From Nocardioides sediminis (lineage in GTDB: Bacteria; Actinomycetota; Actinomycetes; Propionibacteriales; Nocardioidaceae), in contig NZ_PZYZ01000004.1 in assembly GCF_003047295.1 (NCBI RefSeq), positions 124,001 through 188,000 on the forward strand: 64,000 bases of DNA. The letters run 5' to 3'. The position numbers and the translations under genes were made by a program. Shown in pieces: positions 50,386 to 60,860 of this stretch. The notes under the pieces are model-generated. The model did not search any database. It saw only the letters and a program-made list of their open reading frames with translations, and was not told where the DNA came from. Each line of letters starts with the position of its first letter. The first letter of the stretch is position 1.

Positions 50386-50420
50386 GTGACTCTCCTCGCC
50401 GGGGTCGTGTGCGGTCGACC

Positions 50421-50455
50421 GGTTCCGGGGCGGGCCGATCGCCCGCCCCGGAACC
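50421..50455 (-). terminator. Strong intercistronic hairpin between binding protein and malF genes
   Basis: GGTTCCGGGGCGGGC and its exact complement form a perfect 15-bp stem around the loop CGATC. It lies 8 bases after the binding-protein stop and 35 bases before the malF start, without a T-tract. This position suggests partial termination or 3'-end protection that raises binding-protein expression over the permeases. Confidence 0.75.
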
Positions 50456-50463
50456 CAGGAGGA

Positions 50464-51747
50464 CTACTCCTGGATGGCCTTCTCGATCGTCTGGCCGGCC
50501 TTCTTGATCGTCGACGCCGGGTCGGCGCCACCGATGACGGCCGCCTCGGCCTTGCCCAGCGGGTCCCAGACCGCCGCCATCTCCGGGATGCTCGGCATGA
50601 TCTGGCCGTTCTCGGCGCCCGCCGCCGCCACTGCGGCCACGGCCGGGTTGTCGGCCTCGATCTGGCTGAGCGTGTCGACGTTGGCCGGCACGTTCTTGGT
50701 GGCCTCGAACAGCGTCGCGCCGACGTCGGCACGCGACCAGTAGTTGGTGACGAACTCCTGCGCGATGGTCTTGTTCTCGCTGCCGCTGGCGACGTACGCG
50801 GCGTCGACGGTGATGAACGGGGACGCCGGGTCCATGCCCTCGAAGCCGGGGACGGCAGAGACCTCGTAGTTGACCTTGCTGTCGTCGATCGTGGTCAGCT
50901 GCCACGGGCCCTCGATGAGGAACGGCGTCTCGCCCGCGGTGAAGAGGGCGATCGCGTTGTCGGTGTTGACCGAGCGCTTGAGGATGCCCTCGCCCTTCTC
51001 GCCCAGCGCGCCGATCTTCTCGTAGGCCTCGATCGAGCCGGGCTTGCCGACGCCGAGGTCGCTCGGGTCGAAGCTGCCGTCGTCGGTCTGGCCGAACATG
51101 TAGCCGCCGCCGGAGGTGTAGAGCGGGTTGATGAAGTAGGGGTTGCCCGTGTCGCTGACCGGCCAGGCCAGTGGCTGCTTGGCGTCGCCCGACTGCACCG
51201 CCTTCTTCCCGGCCGCGACCATCTCCTCCACCGTCGCGGGCGCTTCGGGGGCGAGGTCGGTGTTCCGGATGAGCACGATGTTGTTCATCGTGTAGGGCAT
51301 GCCGTAGGTCTGTCCGTCGAAGGTGACCGCGTCGATGGCCAGCGGCTGGAGCGTGGAGGAGACCGACTCGGGGATCTGGATCGGGTCGATGGTGCCGTTC
51401 TGCACCAGGTTGCCGATCCAGTCGTGGGCGCCCATGACGACGTCCGGCGCGTCGCCGGCCTGGGCGGCGGTCACGAAGTTGGCCTGCAGCTGGTCCCCAG
51501 GGAGGACCTCGACGGTGACGTCGACGCCGTTCTCCTCACCGAATGCCTCGCCGAGGTCGGTGATCGGCTGCTCGCCGGGGCCGGTGCCGATCCAGATCAG
51601 CAGCTCGCCGCCGCTCGCCGCCGGCGAGTCGCCGCCGCTGTCCTCGGACTCACCCTCGCTGTCGGACCCGCCTCCGCAGGCACTGAGGACGAGACCGGCG
51701 GCCAGCAGGCCCGCCGCGGCCCTGATCGTGCGGACTCTTGTGTGCAT
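50464..51747 (-). CDS. Maltose-type substrate-binding lipoprotein, importer 1
   Basis: 427 residues from ATG 51747 (AAGGAG eight bases upstream; a longer frame adds seven codons). Lipobox L-V-L-S-A-C at about 23, then a Gly/Ser/Glu linker and a two-domain periplasmic-binding fold: L-L-I-W-I-G-T near the start, D-V-V-M-G-A-H-D-W, G-Q-T-Y-G-M-P-Y-T-M-N-N and W-Q-L-T-T-I. This is the cluster B maltose/oligosaccharide type. It delivers sugar to MalF/MalG. Divergent LacI gene upstream. Confidence 0.93.
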   Translation of the reverse strand: MHTRVRTIRAAAGLLAAGLVLSACGGGSDSEGESEDSGGDSPAASGGELLIWIGTGPGEQPITDLGEAFGEENGVDVTVEVLPGDQLQANFVTAAQAGDAPDVVMGAHDWIGNLVQNGTIDPIQIPESVSSTLQPLAIDAVTFDGQTYGMPYTMNNIVLIRNTDLAPEAPATVEEMVAAGKKAVQSGDAKQPLAWPVSDTGNPYFINPLYTSGGGYMFGQTDDGSFDPSDLGVGKPGSIEAYEKIGALGEKGEGILKRSVNTDNAIALFTAGETPFLIEGPWQLTTIDDSKVNYEVSAVPGFEGMDPASPFITVDAAYVASGSENKTIAQEFVTNYWSRADVGATLFEATKNVPANVDTLSQIEADNPAVAAVAAAGAENGQIMPSIPEMAAVWDPLGKAEAAVIGGADPASTIKKAGQTIEKAIQE

Positions 51748-51814
51748 GGGTGGAGCTCCTTCGCGCATGTCGCGGATGAGGGGTGGAATCGCCTTGCGCC
51801 AGGGCCTCGGACCC

Positions 51815-51832
51815 TGCTAAAACGATTTGGCA
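51815..51832. promoter_or_regulatory. LacI-type operator candidate
   Basis: TGCTAAAACGATTTGGCA matches its own reverse complement at 14 of 18 positions and is centred on CG, as LacI/GalR operators are. It lies between the binding-protein start (51747) and the LacI start (51909), close to the binding-protein side. Confidence 0.6.
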
Positions 51833-51843
51833 GGAGTTAACCG

Positions 51844-51859
51844 TGTGACCTACATCACG
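51844..51859. promoter_or_regulatory. CRP/GlxR-like site upstream of importer 1
   Basis: TGTGACCTACATCACG fits TGTGA-N6-TCAC(A) with one mismatch in the last base. It is 12 bases beyond the LacI-type operator and 50 bases before the LacI start, suited to cAMP-dependent activation of the mal operon. Confidence 0.5.
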
Positions 51860-51908
51860 TCAAGAGGGACGAGGTGTCAACTCGGACACGACGCGGAGAG
51901 GACGGTCG

Positions 51909-52922
51909 ATGAGGGGAGCCGGGAGGCAGCGTGTGCGACTGCGCGACGTCGCCGACAAGGCCGGCGTCTCCCCCACCACGGCCTCCTTCGTGCTCAGCGG
52001 CAGGGACATGCGGGTCTCGGAGGAGACCCGCCAGCGCGTGCTGCGCACGGCCCGCGAGCTGGACTACCGCCCCAACCTCGCGGCCCGCAGCCTGCGCACC
52101 CGCGACAGCCGCACCATCGGGCTGGTCGCCGACACCATCGCCACCGGCCACTACGGCGGGGAGCTCATCCGCGGCAGCCTGAGGGCGGCCCTGCGGAGCG
52201 GGCACCGGCTGCTGGTCTGCGAGTCCGAGGGCGACCCTGGCCTGCAGACCGCCCTGATCGAGGACCTCGTCGCGCGCCAGGTCGCGGGCCTGGTCGTCGC
52301 GACCAGCTCCCACGACCGGGTGGCGACCCCACGGGGCGTCGGGGGGCAGCCCGTCGTGCTGCTCAACTGCCGCAGCGACGCGTCGTACCCCTCGATCGTG
52401 CCCGACGAGGTGGCCGGCGGCCGTGCGGCAGCCGGGCTGATCGTCGCGGCGGAGCACCGGGAGGGGATCTGGCTGGTGGGGGAGACCCCCACCCGGTCGC
52501 TGCCGGGCACCGCACGCCTGGCCGGCATCGAGGCCACGCTCGCCGACGCCGGCCTCGTGATCGAGGAGCAGCTGTCGTGCCCCTGGTGGCCCGAGGGCGC
52601 GTACGACGTGATGGCCGATGCCCTTGCCCGCGGGGGCCGCCCGCGCGCCGTCCTGTGCCTCAACGACCGGATCGCCTTCGGCGTCTACCAGGCCCTCGGC
52701 GAGGCCGGGCTGGAGGTGCCCCGTGACGTCTCGGTGGTGTCCTTCGACGACTCCGAGCTCGCCAGCTGGCTGCGGCCGCGCCTGACGAGCATCGCCCTGC
52801 CGGAGTTCGAGATGGGTCGGCTCGCCGTGGAGTCGCTGCTCGGCACCGAGCCACCCCCCGCCGAGCAGCTCGTCCCCATGCCGGTGCGCGTCCGGGACTC
52901 GGTCGCTCCACCGGTGGCGTGA
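51909..52922 (+). CDS. LacI-family transcriptional regulator, importer 1
   Basis: 337 residues. The N-terminal helix-turn-helix and hinge read R-L-R-D-V-A-D-K-A-G-V-S-P-T-T-A-S-F-V-L-S-G, with Y-R-P-N-L-A-A-R-S-L following. The periplasmic-binding-type effector domain (about 65-330) includes C-L-N-D-R-I-A-F-G-V-Y-Q and V-S-F-D-D-S. It probably represses the divergent importer operon through the palindrome at 51815-51832, released by the imported sugar. Confidence 0.93.
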   Translation: MRGAGRQRVRLRDVADKAGVSPTTASFVLSGRDMRVSEETRQRVLRTARELDYRPNLAARSLRTRDSRTIGLVADTIATGHYGGELIRGSLRAALRSGHRLLVCESEGDPGLQTALIEDLVARQVAGLVVATSSHDRVATPRGVGGQPVVLLNCRSDASYPSIVPDEVAGGRAAAGLIVAAEHREGIWLVGETPTRSLPGTARLAGIEATLADAGLVIEEQLSCPWWPEGAYDVMADALARGGRPRAVLCLNDRIAFGVYQALGEAGLEVPRDVSVVSFDDSELASWLRPRLTSIALPEFEMGRLAVESLLGTEPPPAEQLVPMPVRVRDSVAPPVA

Positions 52923-52940
52923 CACCTCGGGGCGGGACGG

Positions 52941-52956
52941 TGTGACCCAGACCACG
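52941..52956. promoter_or_regulatory. CRP-like half-site upstream of pntA
   Basis: TGTGACCCAGACCACG keeps the left TGTGA arm and part of the right arm (CCACG for TCACA). It lies 83 bases before pntA. Weak match. Confidence 0.3.
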
Positions 52957-53023
52957 TGAGACTCCGGTGCCGGAGGGTGCTCCGCGTGTACGTTGACGCC
53001 GTCGACCCGACAGGAGGCATCAC

Positions 53024-54568
53024 GTGCGCATCGGCATTCCCCGGGAGTCCCGCGAGGGCGAGACGTTGGTCGCCGCCACGCCGACCACGGCCGGACAGCT
53101 GCAGGCCCTCGGTTACGAGGTGGTGGTCGAGCGTGGCGCCGGCACCGCGGCGGACCAGCCCGACGCCGCGTTCGAGGCCGCCGGGATCCGGGTCACCGAC
53201 GCCGACGAGGTCTGGTCGAGCGACGTCGTGGTCAAGGTCAACGCCCCGAACCCCGACGAGATCTGGCGCCTGCGCGCGGGTACCACCGTCGTCTCCCTGA
53301 TGGCTCCGGCGCGCAGCCCCAAGCTCATCGAGCAGCTCCAGGCCCAGAAGGTCACCGGGTTGGCGATGGACGCCGTCCCCCGCATCTCGCGCGCCCAGGC
53401 GATGGACGTGCTGTCCTCGATGGCCAACGTGGCCGGCTACCGCGCGGTGATCGAGGCCGCGCACGCGTTCGGCCGCCAGTTCACCGGCCAGGTGACCGCC
53501 GCCGGCAAGGTGCCGCCCGCCCGGGTCTTCGTGGTCGGCGCCGGCGTCGCCGGCCTGGCCGCGATCGGGGCCGCCGGGTCGATGGGCGCGGTCGTCCGTG
53601 CCTTCGACGTCCGTCCCGAGGTGGCCGAGCAGGTCGAGTCGATGGGCGCCGAGTTCGTCACCGTCGACATGGAGCAGGAGGTCTCCTCCGACGGCTACGC
53701 CAAGGAGATGACCGCCGAGCAGGAGGCGGCCACCGCCGCGATGTACGACGAGGAGGCGCGCAACGCCGACATCGTCATCACCACCGCCCTCATCCCCGGC
53801 CGCCCCGCGCCTCGGCTGATCACCGCGGAGACCGTGGCCGGGATGCGCACCGGCTCGGTGATCGTCGACATGGCCGCGGCCAACGGCGGCAACGTCGAGC
53901 TCACCCGGGCCGACGAGGAGGTCGTCACCGACAACCTCGTCACGATCCTGGGCTACACCGACCTCGCCGGCCGGCTCGCCGCGCAGACCAGCCAGCTCTA
54001 CGGCACCAACGTCGTCAACCTCTTCAAGCTCCTCACCCCCGGCAAGGACGGCGAGCTCGTCCTCGACCTCGATGACGTCGTGGTCCGCGGCATCACCGTC
54101 GCCCGGGACGGCGAGTCGATGTGGCCGCCTCCGCCGGTGCAGGTCAGCGCCGCGCCAGCGGCCCCTGCCGTCGCGCCACCTGCCCCGGTCGACGGGAAGG
54201 AGGTGGTGGCCAAGCCGCCGCCCGACCCGCGCCGCAAGTGGTACGCCGCCGGCCTCGCGGCCGTGCTGTTCGCCCTCGTCGCGGCGTACTCACCGCCCGA
54301 CTTCCTCGGCCACTTCACGGTCTTCGCGCTGGCGGTGTTCGTGGGCTACTACGTCATCTCCAACGTGGCCCACGCGCTGCACACGCCACTCATGAGCGAG
54401 ACCAACGCCATCTCCGGGATCATCATCGTCGGCGGCATCCTGCAGGTCGGCAGCGACAACCTCGCCGTCACCGTGCTGGCCCTGGTGGCCGTGCTCGTGG
54501 CCAGCATCAACATCTTCGGTGGCTTCCTGGTGACGCTGCGCATGCTCGAGATGTTCAGGAAGGACTGA
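53024..54568 (+). CDS. pntA: NAD(P) transhydrogenase subunit alpha
   Basis: 514 residues from GTG 53024, preceded by AGGAGG. Residues 1 to about 380 are the NAD-binding domain I (alanine dehydrogenase-like: [23 protein letters not shown]). A Pro/Ala linker (about 370-405) leads to four membrane helices (about 405-510). This single-chain alpha subunit is the E. coli two-subunit type, not the split three-gene form common in many bacteria. With PntB it couples proton entry to NADH-to-NADP hydride transfer. Confidence 0.95.
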   Translation: MRIGIPRESREGETLVAATPTTAGQLQALGYEVVVERGAGTAADQPDAAFEAAGIRVTDADEVWSSDVVVKVNAPNPDEIWRLRAGTTVVSLMAPARSPKLIEQLQAQKVTGLAMDAVPRISRAQAMDVLSSMANVAGYRAVIEAAHAFGRQFTGQVTAAGKVPPARVFVVGAGVAGLAAIGAAGSMGAVVRAFDVRPEVAEQVESMGAEFVTVDMEQEVSSDGYAKEMTAEQEAATAAMYDEEARNADIVITTALIPGRPAPRLITAETVAGMRTGSVIVDMAAANGGNVELTRADEEVVTDNLVTILGYTDLAGRLAAQTSQLYGTNVVNLFKLLTPGKDGELVLDLDDVVVRGITVARDGESMWPPPPVQVSAAPAAPAVAPPAPVDGKEVVAKPPPDPRRKWYAAGLAAVLFALVAAYSPPDFLGHFTVFALAVFVGYYVISNVAHALHTPLMSETNAISGIIIVGGILQVGSDNLAVTVLALVAVLVASINIFGGFLVTLRMLEMFRKD

Positions 54569-54570
54569 CC

Positions 54571-56025
54571 GTGACCGACCTCCTGACCTCCGACCGGCTG
54601 CCCGGCCTCATCCAGGCGGCGTACATCATCGCCGGCATCTGCTTCATCGGCGCGCTGGCCGGGCTGTCCAAGCACGAGACGGCCAAGCGCGGCAACCTGC
54701 TCGGCATGGCCGGCATGGGCCTGGCCCTGCTCGCCACCCTCGTCCTGGCGGCGCGCAACAGCCAGTACGGCGACCAGCGCCCCCTCGGCGTGACGCTCGG
54801 CCTGATCCTGGTGGCGATGGCCGTCGGCGGGGCCATCGGCGCGTGGCGGGCCCGGACCGTCGAGATGACCGGCATGCCCGAGCTGGTCGCGATGCTGCAC
54901 AGCTTCGTGGGCGTCGCCGCCGTGCTCGTCGGCTACAACTCCTGGATCGAGCTGCACACCGACGGCGGGTCCGACGCCGTCCACGACGTCGAGGTCTTCG
55001 TGGGCGTCTTCATCGGCGCGGTGACCTTCACCGGCTCGATCGTGGCATGGGCCAAGCTGAGCGCGCGGATGAGCTCGAGCCCGCTCATGCTGCCGGGCCG
55101 CCACCTGCTCAACCTGGCGATCCTCGTCGTCTCCACCGCGCTGGCGGTGTGGTTCGTGGTCGACGACGGCGACACGGCGCTGGTGCCGCTGCTCGTGATG
55201 ACCGTGCTCGCGCTGGTGCTGGGCTTCCACCTCGTCGCCGCCATCGGCGGGGGCGACATGCCGGTGGTGGTGTCGATGCTCAACTCCTACTCGGGGTGGG
55301 CCGCGGCCGCGGCCGGCTTCATGCTGAGCAACGACCTGCTGATCATCACCGGCTCCCTGGTGGGCTCCTCCGGTGCCATCCTCAGCTACATCATGTGCAA
55401 GGCCATGAACCGCTCGTTCGTCAGCGTCATCGCGGGAGGTTTCGGCTCCGACGGCGGCGTCAGCGGCGAGGAGCGCGACTACGGGGAGCACCGCGAGATC
55501 ACCGCCGAGGAGACCGCCGAGCTGCTGTCCTCCGCGCGGTCGGTGGTCATCACGCCGGGATACGGCATGGCCGTGGCCCAGGCGCAGTACCCGGTGGCGG
55601 AGATGACCAAGCGGCTCCGGGAGAAGGGCGTGGACGTCCGCTTCGGCATCCACCCGGTGGCGGGCCGGCTTCCCGGCCACATGAACGTGCTGCTCGCGGA
55701 GGCGCGGGTGCCCTACGACATCGTGCTCGAGATGGACGAGATCAACGGCGACTTCCCCGAGACCGACGTGGTCCTCGTGATCGGCGCCAACGACACCGTC
55801 AACCCGGCCGCCGAGGAGCCCGGCTCGCCCATCGCGGGCATGCCCGTCCTGGAGGTCTGGAACGCCAAGGACGTCGTGGTCTTCAAGCGGTCGATGGCCA
55901 CCGGCTACGCCGGCGTGCAGAACCCGCTGTTCTTCCGGGACAACTCGCGGATGCTCTTCGGCGACGCCAAGGAGCGGGTCGACGACATCGTGCGGGCGCT
56001 CGACCGCGTCTCCTCGCACGCCTGA
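54571..56025 (+). CDS. pntB: NAD(P) transhydrogenase subunit beta
   Basis: 484 residues from GTG 54571, two bases after the pntA stop, with AGGAAGGA upstream. About nine membrane helices are followed by the NADP-binding domain III (about 310-484): [32 protein letters not shown] and [12 protein letters not shown]. It completes the proton-translocating transhydrogenase, supplying NADPH. Confidence 0.96.
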   Translation: MTDLLTSDRLPGLIQAAYIIAGICFIGALAGLSKHETAKRGNLLGMAGMGLALLATLVLAARNSQYGDQRPLGVTLGLILVAMAVGGAIGAWRARTVEMTGMPELVAMLHSFVGVAAVLVGYNSWIELHTDGGSDAVHDVEVFVGVFIGAVTFTGSIVAWAKLSARMSSSPLMLPGRHLLNLAILVVSTALAVWFVVDDGDTALVPLLVMTVLALVLGFHLVAAIGGGDMPVVVSMLNSYSGWAAAAAGFMLSNDLLIITGSLVGSSGAILSYIMCKAMNRSFVSVIAGGFGSDGGVSGEERDYGEHREITAEETAELLSSARSVVITPGYGMAVAQAQYPVAEMTKRLREKGVDVRFGIHPVAGRLPGHMNVLLAEARVPYDIVLEMDEINGDFPETDVVLVIGANDTVNPAAEEPGSPIAGMPVLEVWNAKDVVVFKRSMATGYAGVQNPLFFRDNSRMLFGDAKERVDDIVRALDRVSSHA

Positions 56026-56103
56026 GGGTGCCGGGCACTCCGACGACGCGGGCGACCGGTGAGTCGACGTTTGCGCGCCGCCACCTCAGGGGACCATCGC
56101 GCC

Positions 56104-56598
56104 ATGACGTCGATCCCCTCCGACCCCCGGGCCGGTCATGACGCCGGAGAACAGCGCGAGCCGGCAGGCCCTGCGCCGACCGAGCGCGTGACCCGGCCGA
56201 TCCCCCCGCCCCCCTCGCCGCTGGACCAGCCCAGCCGCCATCGCGCCCTCCTCGAGGAGATCACCGAGACCGTCCGCCGCCGCCTCGAGGAGGCGGCAGG
56301 CGCCGACGCGTCGGCCCGTGCCGACCTGGCTGCCCGAGCGCCGGGAGCCACCGGCGAGAGCGGCGACGGCGCGGTGCGTGTGACGGTCGACCGCAAGGGG
56401 CTCATCGAGCGGGTCGACTACGCGTCGGCGGCGTCCGGCATGACCCCCGACGAGCTGCGCGGAGCCACGTTCGAGGCCCTCGACGAGGCCAAGGCACGCC
56501 TCGGAGGTCGCCGGGTCTCGGCCGGCGCCGTCGCTGCGCTCCACGACCGCACCGTTCCCCAGACCATCCTCCACGTCGCCCAGGGAGGCACCCCGTGA
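56104..56598 (+). CDS. YbaB/EbfC-like protein, first gene of a T7SS-like substrate operon
   Basis: 164 residues from ATG 56104. A Pro-rich N-terminus (R-P-I-P-P-P-P-S-P) is followed by a helix and a beta segment D-G-A-V-R-V-T-V-D-R-K-G-L-I-E-R-V-D-Y, then a helix M-T-P-D-E-L-R-G-A-T-F-E-A: the YbaB/EbfC arrangement. YbaB-like proteins accompany ESX substrates in mycobacteria (e.g. EspL) and may act as chaperones. The stop overlaps the next start (GTGA). Confidence 0.7.
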   Translation: MTSIPSDPRAGHDAGEQREPAGPAPTERVTRPIPPPPSPLDQPSRHRALLEEITETVRRRLEEAAGADASARADLAARAPGATGESGDGAVRVTVDRKGLIERVDYASAASGMTPDELRGATFEALDEAKARLGGRRVSAGAVAALHDRTVPQTILHVAQGGTP

Positions 56599-56912
56599 AC
56601 CAGATGAGCGTCCAGTCCAGCGAGCTCTCCACCTGCGCGTCCTCCGTGCAGGACGTGATCGGCACGGTCAGCGCGCTGCAGGCCAACGCCTCGCAGCTGA
56701 CGGCCATGTCGCCGACCGCGTTCGGCCTGCTGTGCTCCTTCTTCACCCCGCCCAGCGTCATGGTCGGCACGGTCTGCCAGTCGTCGATGCAGCAGGTCGC
56801 CGCCGCGCTGGCCCACCACGTCGCCGGCCTCCAGGAGACCGCCAAGGACTTCGAGGAGTCCGACGCCCGGGTCGCCGAGCGGCACAACTCGCTCAAGGGA
56901 CGCCTCGCATGA
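56595..56912 (+). CDS. EspC/WXG100-like small secretion-target protein
   Basis: 105 residues from GTG 56595. Two long helices flank A-F-G-L-L-C-S-F-F, the hallmark turn of EspC-type (ESX secretion-associated) proteins, which replaces the W-x-G of classical WXG100. The C-terminal helix has a D-F-E-E-S-D-A-R-V-A-E-R pattern suited to a Y/F-x-x-x-D/E export signal (F-E-E-S-D). The last codons overlap the next start (ATGA). Confidence 0.75.
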   Translation: MNQMSVQSSELSTCASSVQDVIGTVSALQANASQLTAMSPTAFGLLCSFFTPPSVMVGTVCQSSMQQVAAALAHHVAGLQETAKDFEESDARVAERHNSLKGRLA

Positions 56913-57739
56913 CCGACGTGGACGTGCCCACCGCCGGCGACGTGCTGGTGCCGACGACCTATCGCAAGGTGGCCGAGGAGGACTACTCCGGCCTCTTCCA
57001 GTGGAACCCCGGCTTCGACGAAGGGGTCAAGGCCGGCCAGCAGTTCGCCGCCGGCGACTGGGCCGCCGGGATCATCTCGCTGGCCGGTTCCGGGGCCGAG
57101 CTCGCCTCGCTCGCGCTCGACCCGTTCGGGACGCTCGCCTCCAGCGTCGCCGGCTTCCTCCTCGACTACATGCCGCCCCTGCCGTCCATGCTCGACGCGC
57201 TGGCCGGCAACCCCCACCTGGTGGAGTCCATCGGGACCGCCTGGAAGCAGGTGGCCGACGAGATGGAGGACGCCGCCGCGGACCTCAACGCGGCTGTCGA
57301 GCGGGTCCTCCAGTCGTGGACCGGCAAGGCGGCCGAGGCCTACCGGGTCGTCGCCACGGGCATGGTCGACCTGATGTACAAGGCGGCCTACGTCTACCGG
57401 TGCACCGGCGACGGCATGTACCTCGCGAGCGGTGTCGTCGAGGCCGTGCGAGGACTGACCAAGGAGATCATCGCCGACCTGGTCGGTCGTCTGATCGTGT
57501 ACGCCGCCGAGGTCACCGGAACGCTGGGGCTGGCCGCGCCGGCGGTCATCCCGCAGGCGTGCGGAGCCATCGCCGACGTGGTGACCGATGCGTCCAAGCT
57601 GGCGCGCGTCCTGAAGGAGGCGATGACGCTCGGCGTAGGGTCCATCGACGAGATCGTGGACGCGGTCAACAAGCTGTTGGTGCTGCTCGGGCAGGTCGCC
57701 GAGGGCATCATCCAGGGTCGCGACGCAGGGAAGGACTGA
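56909..57739 (+). CDS. WXG100-like extended protein, putative type VII substrate
   Basis: 276 residues from ATG 56909. The central part (about 105-155) has a helical hairpin with the W-x-G motif S-W-T-G-K-A-A-E-A-Y-R. A hydrophobic region (about 50-95) precedes it and another helical, hydrophobic stretch (about 170-265) follows. No toxin domain is present at the C-terminus, unlike LXG or polymorphic toxins. It probably partners with the EspC-like protein as a secreted heterodimer. Confidence 0.7.
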   Translation: MTDVDVPTAGDVLVPTTYRKVAEEDYSGLFQWNPGFDEGVKAGQQFAAGDWAAGIISLAGSGAELASLALDPFGTLASSVAGFLLDYMPPLPSMLDALAGNPHLVESIGTAWKQVADEMEDAAADLNAAVERVLQSWTGKAAEAYRVVATGMVDLMYKAAYVYRCTGDGMYLASGVVEAVRGLTKEIIADLVGRLIVYAAEVTGTLGLAAPAVIPQACGAIADVVTDASKLARVLKEAMTLGVGSIDEIVDAVNKLLVLLGQVAEGIIQGRDAGKD

Positions 57740-57744
57740 TCACG

Positions 57745-58143
57745 GTGGAGCAGCCCCTCATCACCCACGTCACCGCCGACAACCTCGATGAGGTCATCGC
57801 ACAGAACGAACGGCGCGCCGCCGAGTCCAAGGCCGCCGCAAGGGCGGTGCTGGACATCCGGGCCGTGGGTCGTTCGGACCGAGGGCTCGTGACGGTCGTG
57901 GTCGACGGATCTGCGCTGGTCGTCGACCTCGAGTTCGCGCAAGGAGCCGGCGCTGTTCCCTCGGCACTCGGTGGCGCGGTCAAGCAGGCTCATGACCGGG
58001 CCGTGCTCGAGTGGCGCCGCCAGGTGCACCAGGTGGCCCACGACCACCTGCCGCACCAGGCGGACATCGCCGCCGACATGGCGCGGGCCGCCGACGCCGA
58101 GGTGCCCGGCCGCGTCGAGCACGACGAGGACGACACTCGCTGA
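57745..58143 (+). CDS. YbaB/EbfC-like protein, second copy in the operon
   Basis: 132 residues from GTG 57745 (AAGGA upstream). An N-terminal helix with N-E-R-R-A-A-E-S-K-A-A-A is followed by G-L-V-T-V-V-V-D-G-S-A-L-V-V-D-L-E-F and a C-terminal amphipathic, His-rich helix: a divergent YbaB fold. The presence of two YbaB-like proteins in one five-gene operon supports a chaperone role for each substrate. Stop overlaps the next ATG (TGATG). Confidence 0.65.
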   Translation: MEQPLITHVTADNLDEVIAQNERRAAESKAAARAVLDIRAVGRSDRGLVTVVVDGSALVVDLEFAQGAGAVPSALGGAVKQAHDRAVLEWRRQVHQVAHDHLPHQADIAADMARAADAEVPGRVEHDEDDTR

Positions 58144-58823
58144 TGGCAGCAACCCCCCTCAACGTCATCGCCTTCGTGGTGGCCCTGGTGCTCGTCGTCG
58201 CCGGTGGTGTCTGGTTCCTGCGCCGGACCGACGACAGCGATTCCGACCGGCAGGTCGCACGGTCGGGGGCTGAGGTCGAAGCGGCTCGCGACGACGTCGA
58301 GACGGCGGCCGGTGCCCGCGGGTGGACCGCCACCCGCCACCCGTCGTCCGAACCGTTGCCGCAGGACAGGGCGCCGCGTCGGGCCGAGCCCCAGGAGTGC
58401 GAGTTCCTCGTGGTGGGCTCGCGCCCGCGACCCTTCCGGGCCGCCACCTGGCGCATGGCGCACCGCAACGCCGGCGCGGTCGCCACGTCACCGTTCCTGC
58501 AGCACCGGGTGAGCGTCGACCTGGCTCGGGACCTTCCCGACTTCGCCGTCTCAGGCGTGGAGAACTGGCGGCTGATGCTCGCCAGCATCCCCGACTCGTT
58601 GGTCGGGCACCCGCGGGTCGTCGCCGGACTGGACGTCTATGGCGACGACCGAGGAGCGGCCGCTGCGCTGGCCACGTTGGCCGAGGAGGTCCGGGCGGCG
58701 CAGGTGTGGATCGTGGTGTCCGGTCACACCCTCGTCCTCGTGCGCGAGGGGGAGCTGGACGCGACCGGACTGGCGGCGCGCCTCGAGCTGGCCGATCGCG
58801 CCGCCAGCCTCCTGGAGGGCTGA
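58143..58823 (+). CDS. Single-pass membrane protein, last gene of the T7SS-like operon
   Basis: 226 residues from ATG 58143. One membrane helix (about 7-26) is followed by a charged linker and a folded domain (about 70-226) with E-F-L-V-V-G-S-R-P-R-P-F-R-A-A-T-W-R, Q-H-R-V-S-V-D-L and W-I-V-V-S-G-H-T-L-V-L-V-R-E-G. No known family is recognised. Its place in the operon suggests a membrane receptor or anchor for the secreted pair. Convergent with the second ABC ATPase gene, 9 bases away. Confidence 0.65.
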   Translation: MAATPLNVIAFVVALVLVVAGGVWFLRRTDDSDSDRQVARSGAEVEAARDDVETAAGARGWTATRHPSSEPLPQDRAPRRAEPQECEFLVVGSRPRPFRAATWRMAHRNAGAVATSPFLQHRVSVDLARDLPDFAVSGVENWRLMLASIPDSLVGHPRVVAGLDVYGDDRGAAAALATLAEEVRAAQVWIVVSGHTLVLVREGELDATGLAARLELADRAASLLEG

Positions 58824-58832
58824 GGTCCGGAC

Positions 58833-59930
<1,098 letters not shown>

Positions 59931-59939
59931 GCTGGTTCC

Positions 59940-60860
59940 TTATCCCTTGGTACCACCGGCGGTCAGGCCGGCGACGAGGTGCTTCTGCGCGAAGAAGAAG
60001 ACGATGGCGGCCGGGATCAGGATGAGCACCGATCCGGCGGTGAGCAGGTGCCACTGGGGGTTGAACTGCGGGACGAACTGCTGCAGGCCCGCGCCCAGGG
60101 TGAGGTTGTCCCGGGTCTGCATGAAGGCGATCGCGTAGGCGACCTCCCCCCAGGCGGTGAGGAAGGTGTAGAAGGCGGTCACGGCCAGCCCCGGTCGGGC
60201 GAGGGGCAGGATCACCCGGTAGAAGGTGCCGAACGGACCCAGTCCGTCCAGTGCCGCCGCCTCGTCGAGCTCCTGGGGGATGGTGTCGAAGTAGCCGCGC
60301 AGCATCCAGGCGCAGAAGGGCACTGCGACCGTGCAGTAGGCGATGATCAGCGAGGCCTTGGTGTTGATGAGGCCGGCGTTGGCCATGATCGTGTAGATCG
60401 GCACGATGAGGATCGCCACCGGAAACATCTGGGTGATGAGGAAGACCCACATCAGCCCCCGCTTGCCGGCGAAGTTGAAGCGGCTCAGCGCGTAGCCGGC
60501 CGTCGCCGACATCGTGATGCCGATGACCATCGTGAAGGCCGCGACGACGACCGAGTTGAGGAACCACGTCGGGAACGGGGTGTCGAAGAGCACGGCGCGG
60601 TAGTTGTCCAGCGTCGGGCTGTCGATCAGCGTGATCTCGCTGGTCTGGATGCGGTTGGCCGGCTTGAACGAGCTGAGCAGGATCCACAGCACCGGGAACA
60701 GCGCGACGAGCGTGGCGAGCACCAGCGTGCCGTGCAGCGCGATGCTGGCGAGCCGGGACCGGTCCTCGCGTCCGCGGACCCTGCCGGGACGGACGTCGGA
60801 GGCGGTGGCGCCGGTGGTGTCGGCGGGGTCGAGGGCCCCTGCGGGAAGCAGCCGGGTCAT
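59940..60860 (-). CDS. Maltose-type ABC permease (MalG-like), importer 2
   Basis: 306 residues from ATG 60860, overlapping the upstream permease stop by one base. Six membrane helices; the coupling loop is D-E-A-A-A-L-D-G-L, and the C-terminus H-L-V-A-G-L-T-A-G-G-T-K-G is MalG-like. Pairs with the 337-residue permease. Confidence 0.93.
   Translation of the reverse strand: MTRLLPAGALDPADTTGATASDVRPGRVRGREDRSRLASIALHGTLVLATLVALFPVLWILLSSFKPANRIQTSEITLIDSPTLDNYRAVLFDTPFPTWFLNSVVVAAFTMVIGITMSATAGYALSRFNFAGKRGLMWVFLITQMFPVAILIVPIYTIMANAGLINTKASLIIAYCTVAVPFCAWMLRGYFDTIPQELDEAAALDGLGPFGTFYRVILPLARPGLAVTAFYTFLTAWGEVAYAIAFMQTRDNLTLGAGLQQFVPQFNPQWHLLTAGSVLILIPAAIVFFFAQKHLVAGLTAGGTKG

Noticed and set aside
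56909..57739. Polymorphic toxin with a C-terminal nuclease domain
   Set aside because: The WXG-like protein ends in hydrophobic helices with no toxin-like domain or catalytic motif, and no immunity gene is evident.
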